From Streptomyces luteogriseus (lineage in GTDB: Bacteria > Actinomycetota > Actinomycetes > Streptomycetales > Streptomycetaceae): a stretch of 64,000 nt of DNA. A model generated the notes under the pieces. That model searched no databases. It was not told the DNA's origin and saw only the letters and a list, made by a program, of their open reading frames with translations. The stretch lies in the NCBI RefSeq assembly GCF_014205055.1, contig NZ_JACHMS010000001.1:248001-312000 (forward strand), written 5' to 3'. Position 1 is the first letter of the stretch. The number at the start of each line of letters is the position of its first letter. The position numbers and the translations under genes are program-made. Of the stretch, positions 18,074-27,848 are shown piece by piece.

Positions 18074-19310
18074 GACGGTCCAGCGCGGCCAGGACCGGGG
18101 CCACACCGTCCTCCCCGGCCAGGTCGCGAGCCACCTCCCGGGCGCGGCTGCGGTGGTGAGGGTCGCCCGTGGCGCGGCGCAGGGCGGGGGCCAGGGTGCC
18201 GGCGGTGAGGCGCCGCAGGGGGACGGCCTCCGGGGCCGTCCCCAGGGCGACCAGGCGCGCCGCCCAGAAGAAGCCGTCGAACTGCACCGGCACCGGAATC
18301 GTGGGGATCCCCGCGCGCAGGACGGCGGCGGTGGTACCGGCTCCGGCGTGGTGGACCACGGCGGCCGTGCGGGGGAACAGCAACGCGTGCGGCACGTCGC
18401 CCACGGTGATCACGTCATCGTCGTCGTCGCGGGTGGCGAGGCCCGCCCAGCCCTGCTGGATGACGCCGCGCAGTCCCGCCGTCCGCAGCGCACGCACGAT
18501 CTCGGCGCTGACGTGTCCGGGGTCCGGCACCGTCGCACTGCCCAGTCCGACGAACACCGGCGGTGGCCCGGCGGCCAGGAACTCCTCCAGTTCGCCGGGC
18601 AGTGTCCGGGTGTCGTGCGGCCACCAGTACCCGGCGATCTCCAGTCCGGGGCGCCAGTCCTTGGGGCGGGACACCACCTGTTCGCTGAATCCGTGCAGCA
18701 CGGGCCAGTTCGCTCGCTCATGGGCCCGGCGGCTGGCGGAGGGGCCGCGCAGCGTCATGCCGTGCCGGGTGCGCAGTCGGTGCACGGCCTGCGTGAAGAC
18801 CCGGTCGACGGCGGAGATGACGGCCCGTCCGCCCAGGTGGTTGCCCACCGCACCGAGCGAGCGTCCGCCGAGCATGGGCGCGCCGAACTCGCGTGTCGGA
18901 TGCTGGGGTTGGAGGAAAAGGCCCAGGCTGGGCAGGCTCAGCCCCTCCGCGATGGCGCGGCCCAGTGGCGCCACGGCTCCGGCGGCTAGGACGATGTCCG
19001 CGCCGCGGGCCGCCTGTACCAGGGCATCGGTCATCTCCTCGGCCGCGGAGCGGGCCATCGACGCCGCGCGCAGCAGTTTGCCCAGGCCCGTGGTGCTGGC
19101 GTGCAGGTCACGGCCCCGGTCGGAGTGCGACACGGCGTGCGGGTCGACCGGGGTCGGATGGAAACGCACCCCCGAGCCTGCGGTCAGGGGTTCGAACAGG
19201 GCGTGGGTCGCCAGCGTGACCTCGTGCCCGCTGCGTGCCAGCCCGGCGCCCAGCCCGGTGTACGGCGCGACGTCGCCGCGCGAACCCGCCGTCATGATCA
19301 CCACGCGCAT
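18063..19310 (-). CDS. GT1-family glycosyltransferase (UGT/macrolide-type)
   Basis: The product has 415 residues. The N-terminal motif MRVVIMTAGSRGDVAPYTGLG and the C-terminal acceptor/donor motif VVHHAGAGTTAAVLRAGIPT (about 318-337) with PVQFDGFFWAARL are those of GT-B fold UDP-sugar transferases related to sterol and macrolide glucosyltransferases. GLGSAT near residue 250 is the linker-side nucleotide loop. No signal peptide is seen. It would transfer a sugar from an NDP-sugar to a lipophilic small molecule; the acceptor is unknown. Its stop overlaps the convergent SecDF stop by 11 bases. It stands alone rather than within a biosynthetic cluster, so a detoxifying role is plausible. Confidence 0.87.
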   Translation of the reverse strand: MRVVIMTAGSRGDVAPYTGLGAGLARSGHEVTLATHALFEPLTAGSGVRFHPTPVDPHAVSHSDRGRDLHASTTGLGKLLRAASMARSAAEEMTDALVQAARGADIVLAAGAVAPLGRAIAEGLSLPSLGLFLQPQHPTREFGAPMLGGRSLGAVGNHLGGRAVISAVDRVFTQAVHRLRTRHGMTLRGPSASRRAHERANWPVLHGFSEQVVSRPKDWRPGLEIAGYWWPHDTRTLPGELEEFLAAGPPPVFVGLGSATVPDPGHVSAEIVRALRTAGLRGVIQQGWAGLATRDDDDDVITVGDVPHALLFPRTAAVVHHAGAGTTAAVLRAGIPTIPVPVQFDGFFWAARLVALGTAPEAVPLRRLTAGTLAPALRRATGDPHHRSRAREVARDLAGEDGVAPVLAALDRLTP

Positions 19311-19569
19311 GGGTCCCAGTGTGGACCGGCCGGGCGGCGGACACACGGTGCACGGCCGCACGTGGACGAAAATCGCCGGTGCGGGTGTCTTCCGGCCGGA
19401 TCCGCCCACCGCGGGCCGGAGTCCGGTACGCCGAGCAGGTGGGTGGCGGCATGACGCAGCCGGGGCGAGGCGACCTCGGTGAGGGCGGTCAGCCGGTCGC
19501 GAGTCCTCCGCAGCTGTCCGGTGGCAGTGAACCGGTGGCCTCCGCGCCGGTCGACCCGCCCTGCAACGA

Positions 19570-19621
19570 CCCGGAGCCGGGTTCTCCACCACGGTGTGGT
19601 GGTGGAGAACCCGGCTCCGGG
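19570..19621. terminator. perfect 23-bp stem hairpin
   Basis: The 23 bases at 19570-19592 are fully complementary to 19599-19621 with the 6-base loop GGTGTG. The hairpin lies 12 bases past the stop of the minus-strand protease gene and upstream of the glycosyltransferase gene. It is one of the strongest stems in the window. No U-run follows, as is common for Streptomyces terminators. The rest of 19311-19633 should hold the glycosyltransferase promoter. Confidence 0.85.
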
Positions 19622-19633
19622 TGGCGCGGTGGA

Positions 19634-20638
19634 TCAGGACGACTGGGCGGACTGGTACAGGTTCTGCGCGTCCGCGCCGAAGTACGGGCCGTACATGGCG
19701 TTCGGCAGGAAGTTGTACTTGAAGCTGTTCACCGAGGACTGCAAGCCGGTCCCCGTGGCCTCGCTGAACTGGGTGAACCAGGGGCCTCCGCTGGAGCCGC
19801 CGGTCATGTTGCAGGTCAGACCGTGGTCCTTGGACAGCAGGAAGTCGCGGGTGGTGGTGCCGCTGCAGTAGATGAACTTCTCGCCGTCGTAGGGGGCGGC
19901 GGCCGGGAAGCCGAAGGAGTACATCGCCTTGTTGTAGCCGGTGTTGAAGGCCAGGCCCTGGCCTCCGACGACGTCGGTCAGCTTCTGCCCGTCCAGCGGG
20001 GCGACGACGGCCGCGCCGATGTCGTAGTTGATGTCCTCACTGGCCGTCCACTGCGGCGTGGACAGGGTCTTGGCCGCGGTCCAGGTGCCGTACGGGCGCT
20101 GCCCGTCGTGGTAGCCGGGCACGAAGACCCAGTTGGTGTGCCAGGCGCCCTCCAGCTTCACGCAGTGGCCCGCGGTGATCACGGTGCTCTTGTTGGCGCT
20201 GGTGACGGCGTTGCCGGAGCAGGACGCGGTGCGGCCCTGGTAGCTGAAGAAGACCCGCCCCGCGGTCTTGGTGACCGCTCCCCCGCCGGACCAGGGCCCG
20301 CCGCCGTGCGGAAAGGCCAGGGGGCCCGTGGCGGAGGTCGGCGCGCTGGGGGCCACGACCGACGCCTTGCCCTTGCGGGGCGCCGGTGTGCGTACGTCGG
20401 AGCGGTCGACGGTCAGGAGGTCGAGCGGGGTGGCCTCGCGCATCCGTTGCGGGGTCCAGAAGGCCAGGGCGCGTTCCTGTGCCGAGGGGGTCATCACGCC
20501 GGGGTCCGGTGCTGCACTCGCGGGTGCGGCGGTGACGCCGGTGGCCAGGAGCGCGGCCACGCCGGCGAGCGCGCCGAGGACGGACCGGCGGACGCGGGTG
20601 GTGCCGCCGGTGGAGCGAGCGCTGCGGGGTTGGCCCAT
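19634..20638 (-). CDS. secreted trypsin-like serine protease (S1)
   Basis: The product has 334 residues. The signal peptide covers about residues 1-43 (basic RRSVLGALAGVAALLATGVT, cleavage near ASAA). The catalytic triad is visible: His in VITAGHCV, Asp in NYDIGAAVV and Ser in MTGGSSGGPWF. A propeptide of about 60-70 residues precedes the protease domain. It resembles the actinobacterial V8/S1-like extracellular peptidases. GTG 20641 and ATG 20638 are adjacent; AAGGAG lies upstream, and the ATG has the better 8-base spacing. The strong hairpin at 19570-19621 ends the transcript. Confidence 0.9.
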   Translation of the reverse strand: MGQPRSARSTGGTTRVRRSVLGALAGVAALLATGVTAAPASAAPDPGVMTPSAQERALAFWTPQRMREATPLDLLTVDRSDVRTPAPRKGKASVVAPSAPTSATGPLAFPHGGGPWSGGGAVTKTAGRVFFSYQGRTASCSGNAVTSANKSTVITAGHCVKLEGAWHTNWVFVPGYHDGQRPYGTWTAAKTLSTPQWTASEDINYDIGAAVVAPLDGQKLTDVVGGQGLAFNTGYNKAMYSFGFPAAAPYDGEKFIYCSGTTTRDFLLSKDHGLTCNMTGGSSGGPWFTQFSEATGTGLQSSVNSFKYNFLPNAMYGPYFGADAQNLYQSAQSS

Positions 20639-20826
20639 CACGCGGTCTCCTTCTGCTGTGGGGGCCGGATGGCGGGAAGCCCAGCCACCCGGTCAGGCAG
20701 GGGTGTCACTGCGGACAGTCAGGGGGCAGCGTGCCACCGGAGGACCAAGATGGACAGGTGCATGTCATTACGTTGGCCGAAAGTCCACGCCTCCTCCGCG
20801 ACGGGGCGGGACATGCGGACACAGAA

Positions 20827-20855
20827 GAACCCGGCCTCACGGGGAGGCCGGGTTC
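20827..20855. terminator. 12-bp stem hairpin
   Basis: GAACCCGGCCTC pairs with GAGGCCGGGTTC around a 5-base loop. It begins 16 bases beyond the stop of the minus-strand SRPBCC gene (20871) and fits a factor-independent terminator for that gene. Confidence 0.75.
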
Positions 20856-20870
20856 GGCGTGCGGCTGCTG

Positions 20871-21359
20871 TCAGAGGATGGGGCCGGCGCCGCTGGGGCC
20901 GTCGCCCGGCTGGACGCGGCCGCGCCATGCGCCGGACTCGATCCCGCGCTCCTCGATGTACTGCTTGAAGCGCTTCATGTCGCCCTTGACCCGGCGGTCG
21001 ATCGTGCCCATCATCTCGCCGGCCTTCTCCACGACTCCGCTGGGCTCGACATCCAGCACGAGCTCCACCCTGGTGTGGGTGTCGTCCAGGCGCTCGAAGC
21101 GGACGGAACCCCGCTGGTGGGTGTCTCCGCTGGTCGTGCGCCACGTGACCCGCTCGTCGGCCAGCTGGTCGACGATCTCGGTGTCGAACTCGCGCCGTAC
21201 CCCGGCGATCTTGGTGGTCCAGTGGTTGTGGCGGTCGTCCAGTTGCCTGACCTCCTCGACGCCCTCCATGAAGTTCGGGAACTCCTCGAACTGCGTCCAC
21301 TGGTTGTAGGCGGTGTGGACGGGAACGGCGACTTCCACGGTTTCCTTGATGGTGCTCAT
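20871..21359 (-). CDS. SRPBCC (START-like) family protein
   Basis: The product has 162 residues from the ATG at 21359, with GGAGGC 7 bases upstream. It begins with the SRPBCC pattern ETVEVAVPVHTAYNQWTQFEEFPNFMEGVEEVRQLD and ends in a long helix (EKAGEMMGTIDRRVKGDMKRFKQYIEERG). This helix-grip fold forms a hydrophobic pocket for lipids or aromatic ligands. A clear paralogue lies at 60072-60521 in this window, with the same VPVHTAYxQWTQFE and GDxKRFKxxxExRG elements. Such paralogues are common near stress genes in Streptomyces; no substrate is known. Confidence 0.87.
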   Translation of the reverse strand: MSTIKETVEVAVPVHTAYNQWTQFEEFPNFMEGVEEVRQLDDRHNHWTTKIAGVRREFDTEIVDQLADERVTWRTTSGDTHQRGSVRFERLDDTHTRVELVLDVEPSGVVEKAGEMMGTIDRRVKGDMKRFKQYIEERGIESGAWRGRVQPGDGPSGAGPIL

Positions 21360-21470
21360 CTGAATGCCTCCGTATTCACTGATCGACTGCAGGAGGCCCA
21401 TCGGCCCACACAGGTCCGGGCCCGCGGTGGCCGAGTACCCGGGAAGCTCCGGTTGCCACATCGAATGTGA

Positions 21471-22091
21471 TCAGACGGTGGTCGTCGCCGTCTCGGAGCG
21501 GAAGCCGTGGCCGAGCCCGGGGGCCAGTGCGTGGTAGTGGCGGAAGTTGTAGATGAGCGGGCTCCAGCCGACGGGGTCGATGTGCTGAGTGCCGGGCACG
21601 ACGATGCGCTCGGCGGCGTGGACGCGCAGGACCTCGCACTCGACGGTGACGAAGAGGCCCGCGCCGCCCGGGGTCAGCGCGCGGGCCCGGGCCTCCAGCT
21701 GCAGAGCGCACTCGGCGACCCGCGGAGGCCTCACCAGGTCGGCGGCGGCCGGAGTGAGCCCGGCCGCGGCGAACTTGTCCCGCTCGTGCCGGTAGACCGG
21801 CCGCTTGGCCTCCGGCACGGGGTCCGCCCCCGTCAGCGGAGCGAGGCGTTCCACGTGTTCCCACAGCTCGGGCGAGGCGACGTTGATCACGAGTTCCGGG
21901 CGTTCCGCCAGGTTGCGCACGGTGTGGCTCTCGCTGCCGAGCCCCAGGACGAGGTGCTGCCCCAGGGCCCACGCGGAGGAGATCGGGGCGAGGTTGCAGC
22001 TGCCGTCGGCGTTCTCGCTGGTCAGCAGGACCACGGGCGTGCCGAAGTAGAGGATGCTCGGCCGGATCACGAGGTGGGTACGGGGTGTCAT
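21471..22091 (-). CDS. flavin reductase-like FMN-binding split-barrel protein
   Basis: The product has 206 residues. PVVLLTSENADGSCNLAPIS near the N-terminus and SHTVRNLAERPELVINVAS match the flavin reductase-like domain, which binds FMN in a split beta-barrel. The C-terminus (LIYNFRHYHALAPGLGHGF) is typical of a Streptomyces subgroup. It probably binds or reduces flavin for an unknown monooxygenase; none is adjacent. The ATG at 22091 is followed by THLVIRPSILYFGTP, a usual start for the subgroup. It stands as a single gene on the minus strand. Confidence 0.83.
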   Translation of the reverse strand: MTPRTHLVIRPSILYFGTPVVLLTSENADGSCNLAPISSAWALGQHLVLGLGSESHTVRNLAERPELVINVASPELWEHVERLAPLTGADPVPEAKRPVYRHERDKFAAAGLTPAAADLVRPPRVAECALQLEARARALTPGGAGLFVTVECEVLRVHAAERIVVPGTQHIDPVGWSPLIYNFRHYHALAPGLGHGFRSETATTTV

Positions 22092-22211
22092 GGCTCGGAA
22101 CGCTATGGGCGGGACGCTTCGACGCCCGCCGAAGCGTGGACCGGCGAAGGTGGGCCGGGGACCGGCGTCGAGCCCGGCCGGAAGCGGTCCGGCCGCGCCC
22201 GGGCTTCCCGG

Positions 22212-22499
22212 TCAGAACCGGTCGTGCTGCTGCGGCTGCCCGGCCGCCTGACCGCTCGGGCCGTTCGTGCTCTGGGTCTGCAGGTGATCGGCCTGCTCCT
22301 TGGTCACCTTCTGTTCCGCGCCGCAGAAGGTGCACTGCGTCAGGTACTTCGTCGAGATCGGGAACAGCGGGACGAAGAACAGGGTGAACTTCGTGACGCG
22401 CTTCCTGAGCGTGTGCGCGGCGGGGTTTCCGCACTGACCGCACACCAGCGTCAGTATCGCCAGCTGGTACAGGTATCCCTTGGTGCCGAAGATGATCAC
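22212..22499 (-). CDS. zinc-ribbon domain protein
   Basis: The product has 95 residues. Two CxxC pairs (CGQC near residue 21, CTFC near residue 55) form a split zinc ribbon. Between them lies a hydrophobic stretch, KFTLFFVPLFPISTKYLTQC, which is characteristic of a small actinobacterial family. The N-terminus IIFGTKGYLYQLAILTL is hydrophobic as well. The C-terminal tail is glutamine-rich. I chose the GTG at 22499 with AAGGACC upstream rather than a more distant start in low-complexity sequence. Function is unknown; a membrane-associated metal-binding role is only a guess. Confidence 0.8.
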   Translation of the reverse strand: MIIFGTKGYLYQLAILTLVCGQCGNPAAHTLRKRVTKFTLFFVPLFPISTKYLTQCTFCGAEQKVTKEQADHLQTQSTNGPSGQAAGQPQQHDRF

Positions 22500-22654
22500 G
22501 TGTCGGTCCTTCCGGTCGGATCTTCCCCCAGTGTCCTGTATCGCGGCCATGTCGGACGCGCGGGCCCCTCGTTCGTGTGGAGAGCCCGGCGGGGACTGGT
22601 CCACTCGGGTGACGGCGGACCGGGTGCCGCCAGGTGCGCCGATACGGTTCCGCG

Positions 22655-23149
22655 GTGACCTCGATCTCACCCGAAACGCAGTCCGTGCCCACCGACGACC
22701 TGGGTTCCCTCGTCGTCCAGTCCTGGCGGGGCACGACCCCCGACGGGAACGACGTCCCCTATCTGCTGGCCTGCTCCCTCGGAGACGGTGCGAACGGTCC
22801 GGAGGGCACTGCGAAGGCCGTCGAGCAGTTGCTGCTGAGCGCCGGTCTCCCCTTGGGCGAGGGGCTCGTCGACGCGGCCCAGCGGCCCAGCCTGCCGGTG
22901 AGCCTGCTCGTCGTGCCCGGGTCGGCCGTCCTCACCGTGCAGCACCTGAAGTCCCAGTTCGTCCCGCCGGAGACCTGGCTGGAGACGGTGGGCGAGCTCG
23001 GCTTCGCCTACCTCATCTTCGCCACGCGTCCGTGGCCGGAGGGCGCCGAGCCCGGTGACGCCGAGGCGCTCGCCGCCTTCACCTCGGACGAGGCCGCGAT
23101 GGCCTCGGCGGCGCACGTCGTCCTGCCCGCCCGCAGCCTGCGCGGCTGA
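22655..23149 (+). CDS. DUF5949 family protein
   Basis: The product has about 164 residues from GTG 22655; a GTG at 22634 would add seven residues. The sequence pattern SLVVQSWRGTTPDGNDVPYLLACSLGDG, PSLPVSLLVV and AYLIFATRPWPEGAEPG, ending HVVLPARSLRG, matches the Streptomyces-restricted DUF5949 family as I know it. It is soluble, with no signal peptide. No function has been assigned to the family. It is convergent with the phosphoglucomutase gene, and the two share a terminator hairpin. Confidence 0.75.
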   Translation: MTSISPETQSVPTDDLGSLVVQSWRGTTPDGNDVPYLLACSLGDGANGPEGTAKAVEQLLLSAGLPLGEGLVDAAQRPSLPVSLLVVPGSAVLTVQHLKSQFVPPETWLETVGELGFAYLIFATRPWPEGAEPGDAEALAAFTSDEAAMASAAHVVLPARSLRG

Positions 23150-23161
23150 CGCGCGACAAGG

Positions 23162-23194
23162 ACAGCCCGGGCCGCGTGCGGTGGCCCGGGCTGT
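23162..23194. terminator. 12-bp stem hairpin between convergent genes
   Basis: ACAGCCCGGGCC (23162-23173) pairs with GGCCCGGGCTGT (23183-23194) over a 9-base loop. It lies between the DUF5949 stop (23149) and the phosphoglucomutase stop (23208), so it can end both transcripts. Confidence 0.8.
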
Positions 23195-23207
23195 GGTGTG
23201 CTCGTGG

Positions 23208-24848
<1,641 letters not shown>

Positions 24849-25078
24849 GGGCCCGCTCCTCCGCATGGGTTGATCCTTCGGTTGCGGTCACATCCTTCCT
24901 CGTCACGGCGGTGACGCGCGAGGGGGGCACCCCGGTGAGGGACGGATCTGCGCCGGGCCCTGCGGCAGGGAGCGGCGCGGAGCACGAGGAAGGCGGCGCT
25001 ACGGACCACCGGAACGCCCGGTGGCGCGCCGCGCCGCCTGCTCCCCTCGCGCCGGCACGTCCATCGCGCCGCCGGTGG

Positions 25079-25507
25079 TCAGATCCGACCGCCGGTCAGG
25101 CGGGTGAGGGGACCGTGGGCGCCGCGTTCGGCACGGCGTCCGACGGCGTAGGACGCGGCGCTCAGGGCGGTCAGACCGGCTCCGACGCCCGCGGCCACGA
25201 ACTTGCGGTGGGCGATGACCGTCCAGGCCGTCTTCGCCGTGGTCGCCACGTGCCCCGAGGCCGTGACGACCGCCTGGCGGCCGGCCTCGACGCCCTTGGC
25301 CGCGGTCTGTGCGGCCGTCTTCGCCGTCTCGGCGGAGCGCTCCGCGCCGGACTTGGCGGCTGACGCGGCCTCACCGGCCTTGCCCGCGGCGCCCTTCGCC
25401 GCCTGGGAGGCGGGCGCGGTGGCCTTGTCCGCCGTGCGACGGGCCTTGGACTCCGCGGTCCCTACGGTGGTCGCCTTCTGATTCGTGCGCTTGTTCTCTT
25501 CAGTCAT
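25079..25507 (-). CDS. Ala/Lys-rich protein with C-terminal membrane helix
   Basis: The product has 142 residues from the ATG at 25507. Residues 10-85 are alanine-, lysine- and threonine-rich with heptad-like AAKGAAGKAGEAASAAKSGAE runs, predicted as long amphipathic helices like LEA or histone-H1-like tails. A hydrophobic segment near residues 112-130 (FVAAGVGAGLTALSAASYAVG) should anchor it, followed by a basic tail. This resembles small Streptomyces proteins of unknown function linked with stress genes. The ribosome site is weak. No enzyme motif is present. Confidence 0.65.
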   Translation of the reverse strand: MTEENKRTNQKATTVGTAESKARRTADKATAPASQAAKGAAGKAGEAASAAKSGAERSAETAKTAAQTAAKGVEAGRQAVVTASGHVATTAKTAWTVIAHRKFVAAGVGAGLTALSAASYAVGRRAERGAHGPLTRLTGGRI

Positions 25508-25645
25508 GGACACCGACTTGCCTCTGACTCCGGCCGCAAACACATTCGGTCGCGCGCCGACCGGGCCAGGGCGTGCCTGAGCGGCTCGTCGAAGGGGTAG
25601 GCGCATGACAGACAGTCGACATCACGACAGGAAGGAAGGTGCGTC

Positions 25646-25792
25646 ATGGCCGGAATGCTGGATCGCATCAAGCAGTTCGCCCGGAGCCCGCAGGGACGGC
25701 GGGCCGTGGACCAGGCGCGGCGGGCCGCGGCCGACCCCCGCAAGCGGGCCCAGGCCCAGCGTCTGCTCGGCAAGCTCAGGGGCCGCCACTGA
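25646..25792 (+). CDS. small basic protein of 48 residues
   Basis: An ATG at 25646 preceded by GGAAGGAAGG opens a 48-residue frame ending at TGA 25790-25792. It reads as a basic helical protein beginning MAGMLDRIKQFARSPQGRR, with 14 arginine or lysine residues. The SPQGRRxxxQARRxAxDPRxR pattern is one I recognise from small uncharacterised Streptomyces proteins. High third-position GC and a good ribosome site support translation. It lies between the divergent Ala-rich protein gene and the lipoprotein gene. Function is unknown. Confidence 0.65.
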   Translation: MAGMLDRIKQFARSPQGRRAVDQARRAAADPRKRAQAQRLLGKLRGRH

Positions 25793-25898
25793 CCGGGACA
25801 CCCGTTTCTCCCGGTATCCAACTCCTCCGCCGCACAGGTGTGTTCGTGTCCGGTTTGGGCACTTGGGTCGCACCACACACCTGAGAGGAGCTGGTTCG

Positions 25899-26774
25899 AT
25901 GAACAGGGCGGGCAACGGCAGGCGGGTCTGTGCCTTAGGCGTCGCCGGGGTGCTGGCGGGGACGGTGCTGGTCGGCTGCGGCGACGACGGCGGCTCGGAC
26001 GACGGTACGCGGGGCACCTCGGCGAAGGCGAGCGCCGGCACCCGGGAGGAGGGCACGCGGGCGGTGCGCTCCGCCTACGACAGGACGGCCGAGGAGGACA
26101 CCGCCAAGGTGAAGCTGCGGGTGCAGACCTCGGGCCGGGGTGCCTCACAGACCGCGAACGGGCAGGGTGCGGTGGACCTGGACGACGGCGACAGCGTCAT
26201 GACCGTCACGGCGCAGGGGCAGCAGATCGAGCAGCGCGTCATCGACCGGGTCCTCTACCAGAAGATGCCCAAGGGGCAGGCGCCGGGCGGCAAGCCCTGG
26301 ATCAAGATCGACCTGGGGAAGGTCGCCGCGCGACAGGGCACGGACAACCAGTCCATGAGCGATCCGGCTCAGTCCGCGGCGTACGCCAAGGCGATCACCG
26401 ACAAGGACGTGACCGAGAAGGGTTCGGCGACGGTCAATGGGGTGAAGACCACGCACTACCGCGTCTCCGTCGACGTCGCCGGGCTTCCCGACGGCGACAC
26501 CCTGCGCGAGCAGGTCGGCCCGACCCTGCCGATGGACGTATGGCTGGACGACGAGGGCCGGATGCGCCGTCAGCAGATCGACATGACCGTGAAGGCCCCC
26601 CAGGCGACGCAGCGATCCTCCTCCGACGCCTCGTCCGCGCCCGAGAAGGTCACGGTGCGCACGGTCATGGACTTCACCGACTTCGGTACCGAGGTGGAGG
26701 CGGACGCGCCGCCGGCCGGGCAGGTCACCGACATGACCGGCAAGGCACTGGAGCAGGACAAGGGGCGGAGCTGA
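25899..26774 (+). CDS. LppX/LprG-like lipoprotein
   Basis: The product has 291 residues. A lipoprotein signal with lipobox LVGCG (Cys near residue 27) follows the basic N-terminus NRAGNGRRV. The mature part has the LolA-like fold pattern of actinobacterial LppX_LprAFG proteins, including RVLYQKMPKGQAPGGKPWIKIDL, GVKTTHYRVSVDV and PMDVWLDDEGRMRRQQIDM. It would sit on the outer face of the membrane and may bind lipids. AGGAG lies upstream of the ATG. It is convergent with the epimerase gene, with only seven bases between stops. A related lipoprotein gene at 36633 is interrupted by a stop codon. Confidence 0.88.
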   Translation: MNRAGNGRRVCALGVAGVLAGTVLVGCGDDGGSDDGTRGTSAKASAGTREEGTRAVRSAYDRTAEEDTAKVKLRVQTSGRGASQTANGQGAVDLDDGDSVMTVTAQGQQIEQRVIDRVLYQKMPKGQAPGGKPWIKIDLGKVAARQGTDNQSMSDPAQSAAYAKAITDKDVTEKGSATVNGVKTTHYRVSVDVAGLPDGDTLREQVGPTLPMDVWLDDEGRMRRQQIDMTVKAPQATQRSSSDASSAPEKVTVRTVMDFTDFGTEVEADAPPAGQVTDMTGKALEQDKGRS

Positions 26775-26781
26775 CCCGAGG

Positions 26782-27732
26782 TCACCGCACCGCACGGCCG
26801 CGGAGGCGTCGCACCAGGTCGTCCGCGGCCTGCGGCCACTCGGGGCACTCGAAGGCGAAGCCCGCTTCGAGCAGGCGGCCGGGGACGACGCGGCGGCTCT
26901 TCAGCAGCAGTTCGGTGTCCGAGCGCACGACGAACGCGCCGATCTCCGCCATCCAGCGTGTCGCGGGCAGGCCCACCGGGACACCCGCCGCGGCGCGCAG
27001 CGCGCGCATGAAGGCGCGGTGTGGCAGGGGCTCCGGTGCGGCGAGATTGACCGGGCCCTCGATGTCGTCCCGGGCGACGAGGAACTCGACGGCCCGGGCG
27101 AAGTCCCGGTCGTGGATCCAGGACACGTACTGGGCGCCGCCGCCGACCGGGCCCCCGAGGCCGAGCCGGGCCAGCCGCAGCAGGACGTCGAAGACGCCGC
27201 CGCGGTCCGGGCTCATCACCATGGCGGCGCGCAGGGCCACCTTCCGCGTGCGGGGGGTGTCGGCGCTCTCCTGTTCGCGTTCCCAGGCCTTGGCGATGTC
27301 GACGCTGTATCCCCAGTAGCCGGGGACGCCGGGTTCGGTGCCGCCGATCACGCCGGTGGATTCGTCGTTGGGCGCGTCGAGTCGGTGGGCGTAGACGGTC
27401 GCGGTGCTCATCTGCAGCCAGACCCGGGGCGGGCGGCCGGCCGCGGCGATCGCCTCGCCCACGACCCGCGCGGAGTGGACCCGCGAGTCCATCATCTGCC
27501 GGAGGTTGGCGGGCGTGTAGCGGCAGTTGACGCTCCGGCCGGCCAGGTTGACCACGACGTCGCAGCCCTCGATCTCGGCCGTCCAGGGCCCCACGGTCTC
27601 CCCGTCCCAGTGCACTTCACCGGGCCCTGCAGGGCGCCTGCTGAGCACCACGACGTCATGTCCCGCCGCACTCAGCGCGCGCTTCAGGACCGTACCGACC
27701 TGCCCGGTGCCGCCGGGCATCACGAACTTCAT
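26782..27732 (-). CDS. TIGR01777-family NAD(P)-dependent epimerase
   Basis: The product has 316 residues, typical for the YfcH/TIGR01777 group. The nucleotide-binding loop is MPGGTGQVGTVL at the N-terminus. VVNLAGRSVNCRYTPANLRQM, the ATVYAHRLD segment, and the C-terminal DUF1731 part (LPATRWMAEIGAFVVRSDTELLLKSRRVVPGRL) match the family. The sugar or lipid substrate is not known. The ATG at 27732 has GGGGGAG six bases upstream. A strong palindrome at 27774-27791, typical of TetR-family operators, lies 42 bases upstream of the start. Confidence 0.9.
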   Translation of the reverse strand: MKFVMPGGTGQVGTVLKRALSAAGHDVVVLSRRPAGPGEVHWDGETVGPWTAEIEGCDVVVNLAGRSVNCRYTPANLRQMMDSRVHSARVVGEAIAAAGRPPRVWLQMSTATVYAHRLDAPNDESTGVIGGTEPGVPGYWGYSVDIAKAWEREQESADTPRTRKVALRAAMVMSPDRGGVFDVLLRLARLGLGGPVGGGAQYVSWIHDRDFARAVEFLVARDDIEGPVNLAAPEPLPHRAFMRALRAAAGVPVGLPATRWMAEIGAFVVRSDTELLLKSRRVVPGRLLEAGFAFECPEWPQAADDLVRRLRGRAVR

Positions 27733-27773
27733 GAAAGTCTCCCCCTCGACGTGTGACAGCGACTCTAACTCAC

Positions 27774-27791
27774 TTTTGAACACGTTCAAAA
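27774..27791. promoter_or_regulatory. TetR-type operator palindrome, KstR-like
   Basis: TTTTGAAC-AC-GTTCAAAA is a perfect 8-bp inverted repeat in the 116-base region between the divergent epimerase and MhuD-like genes. It contains the pattern TnnAACnnGTTnnA, which is the published KstR consensus form. Other TetR proteins have related sites. It is AT-rich in otherwise very GC-rich DNA, which adds weight. No TetR gene lies next to it, so the regulator would act in trans. Confidence 0.65.
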
Positions 27792-27848
27792 CATGACGCA
27801 GGCGGGGACTCGACCTGTGCAGATGCGCCATCGGGCAAGATGGGGCGC

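Noticed and set aside
15737..18106. A 789-residue minus-strand open frame opposite SecDF
   Set aside because: It is an antisense shadow, Gly/Gln/Arg-rich and without any family; SecDF on the plus strand is unambiguous.
18063..19310. Secondary-metabolite gene cluster around the glycosyltransferase
   Set aside because: Neighbours are SecDF and a protease; no polyketide, NRPS or tailoring genes flank it.
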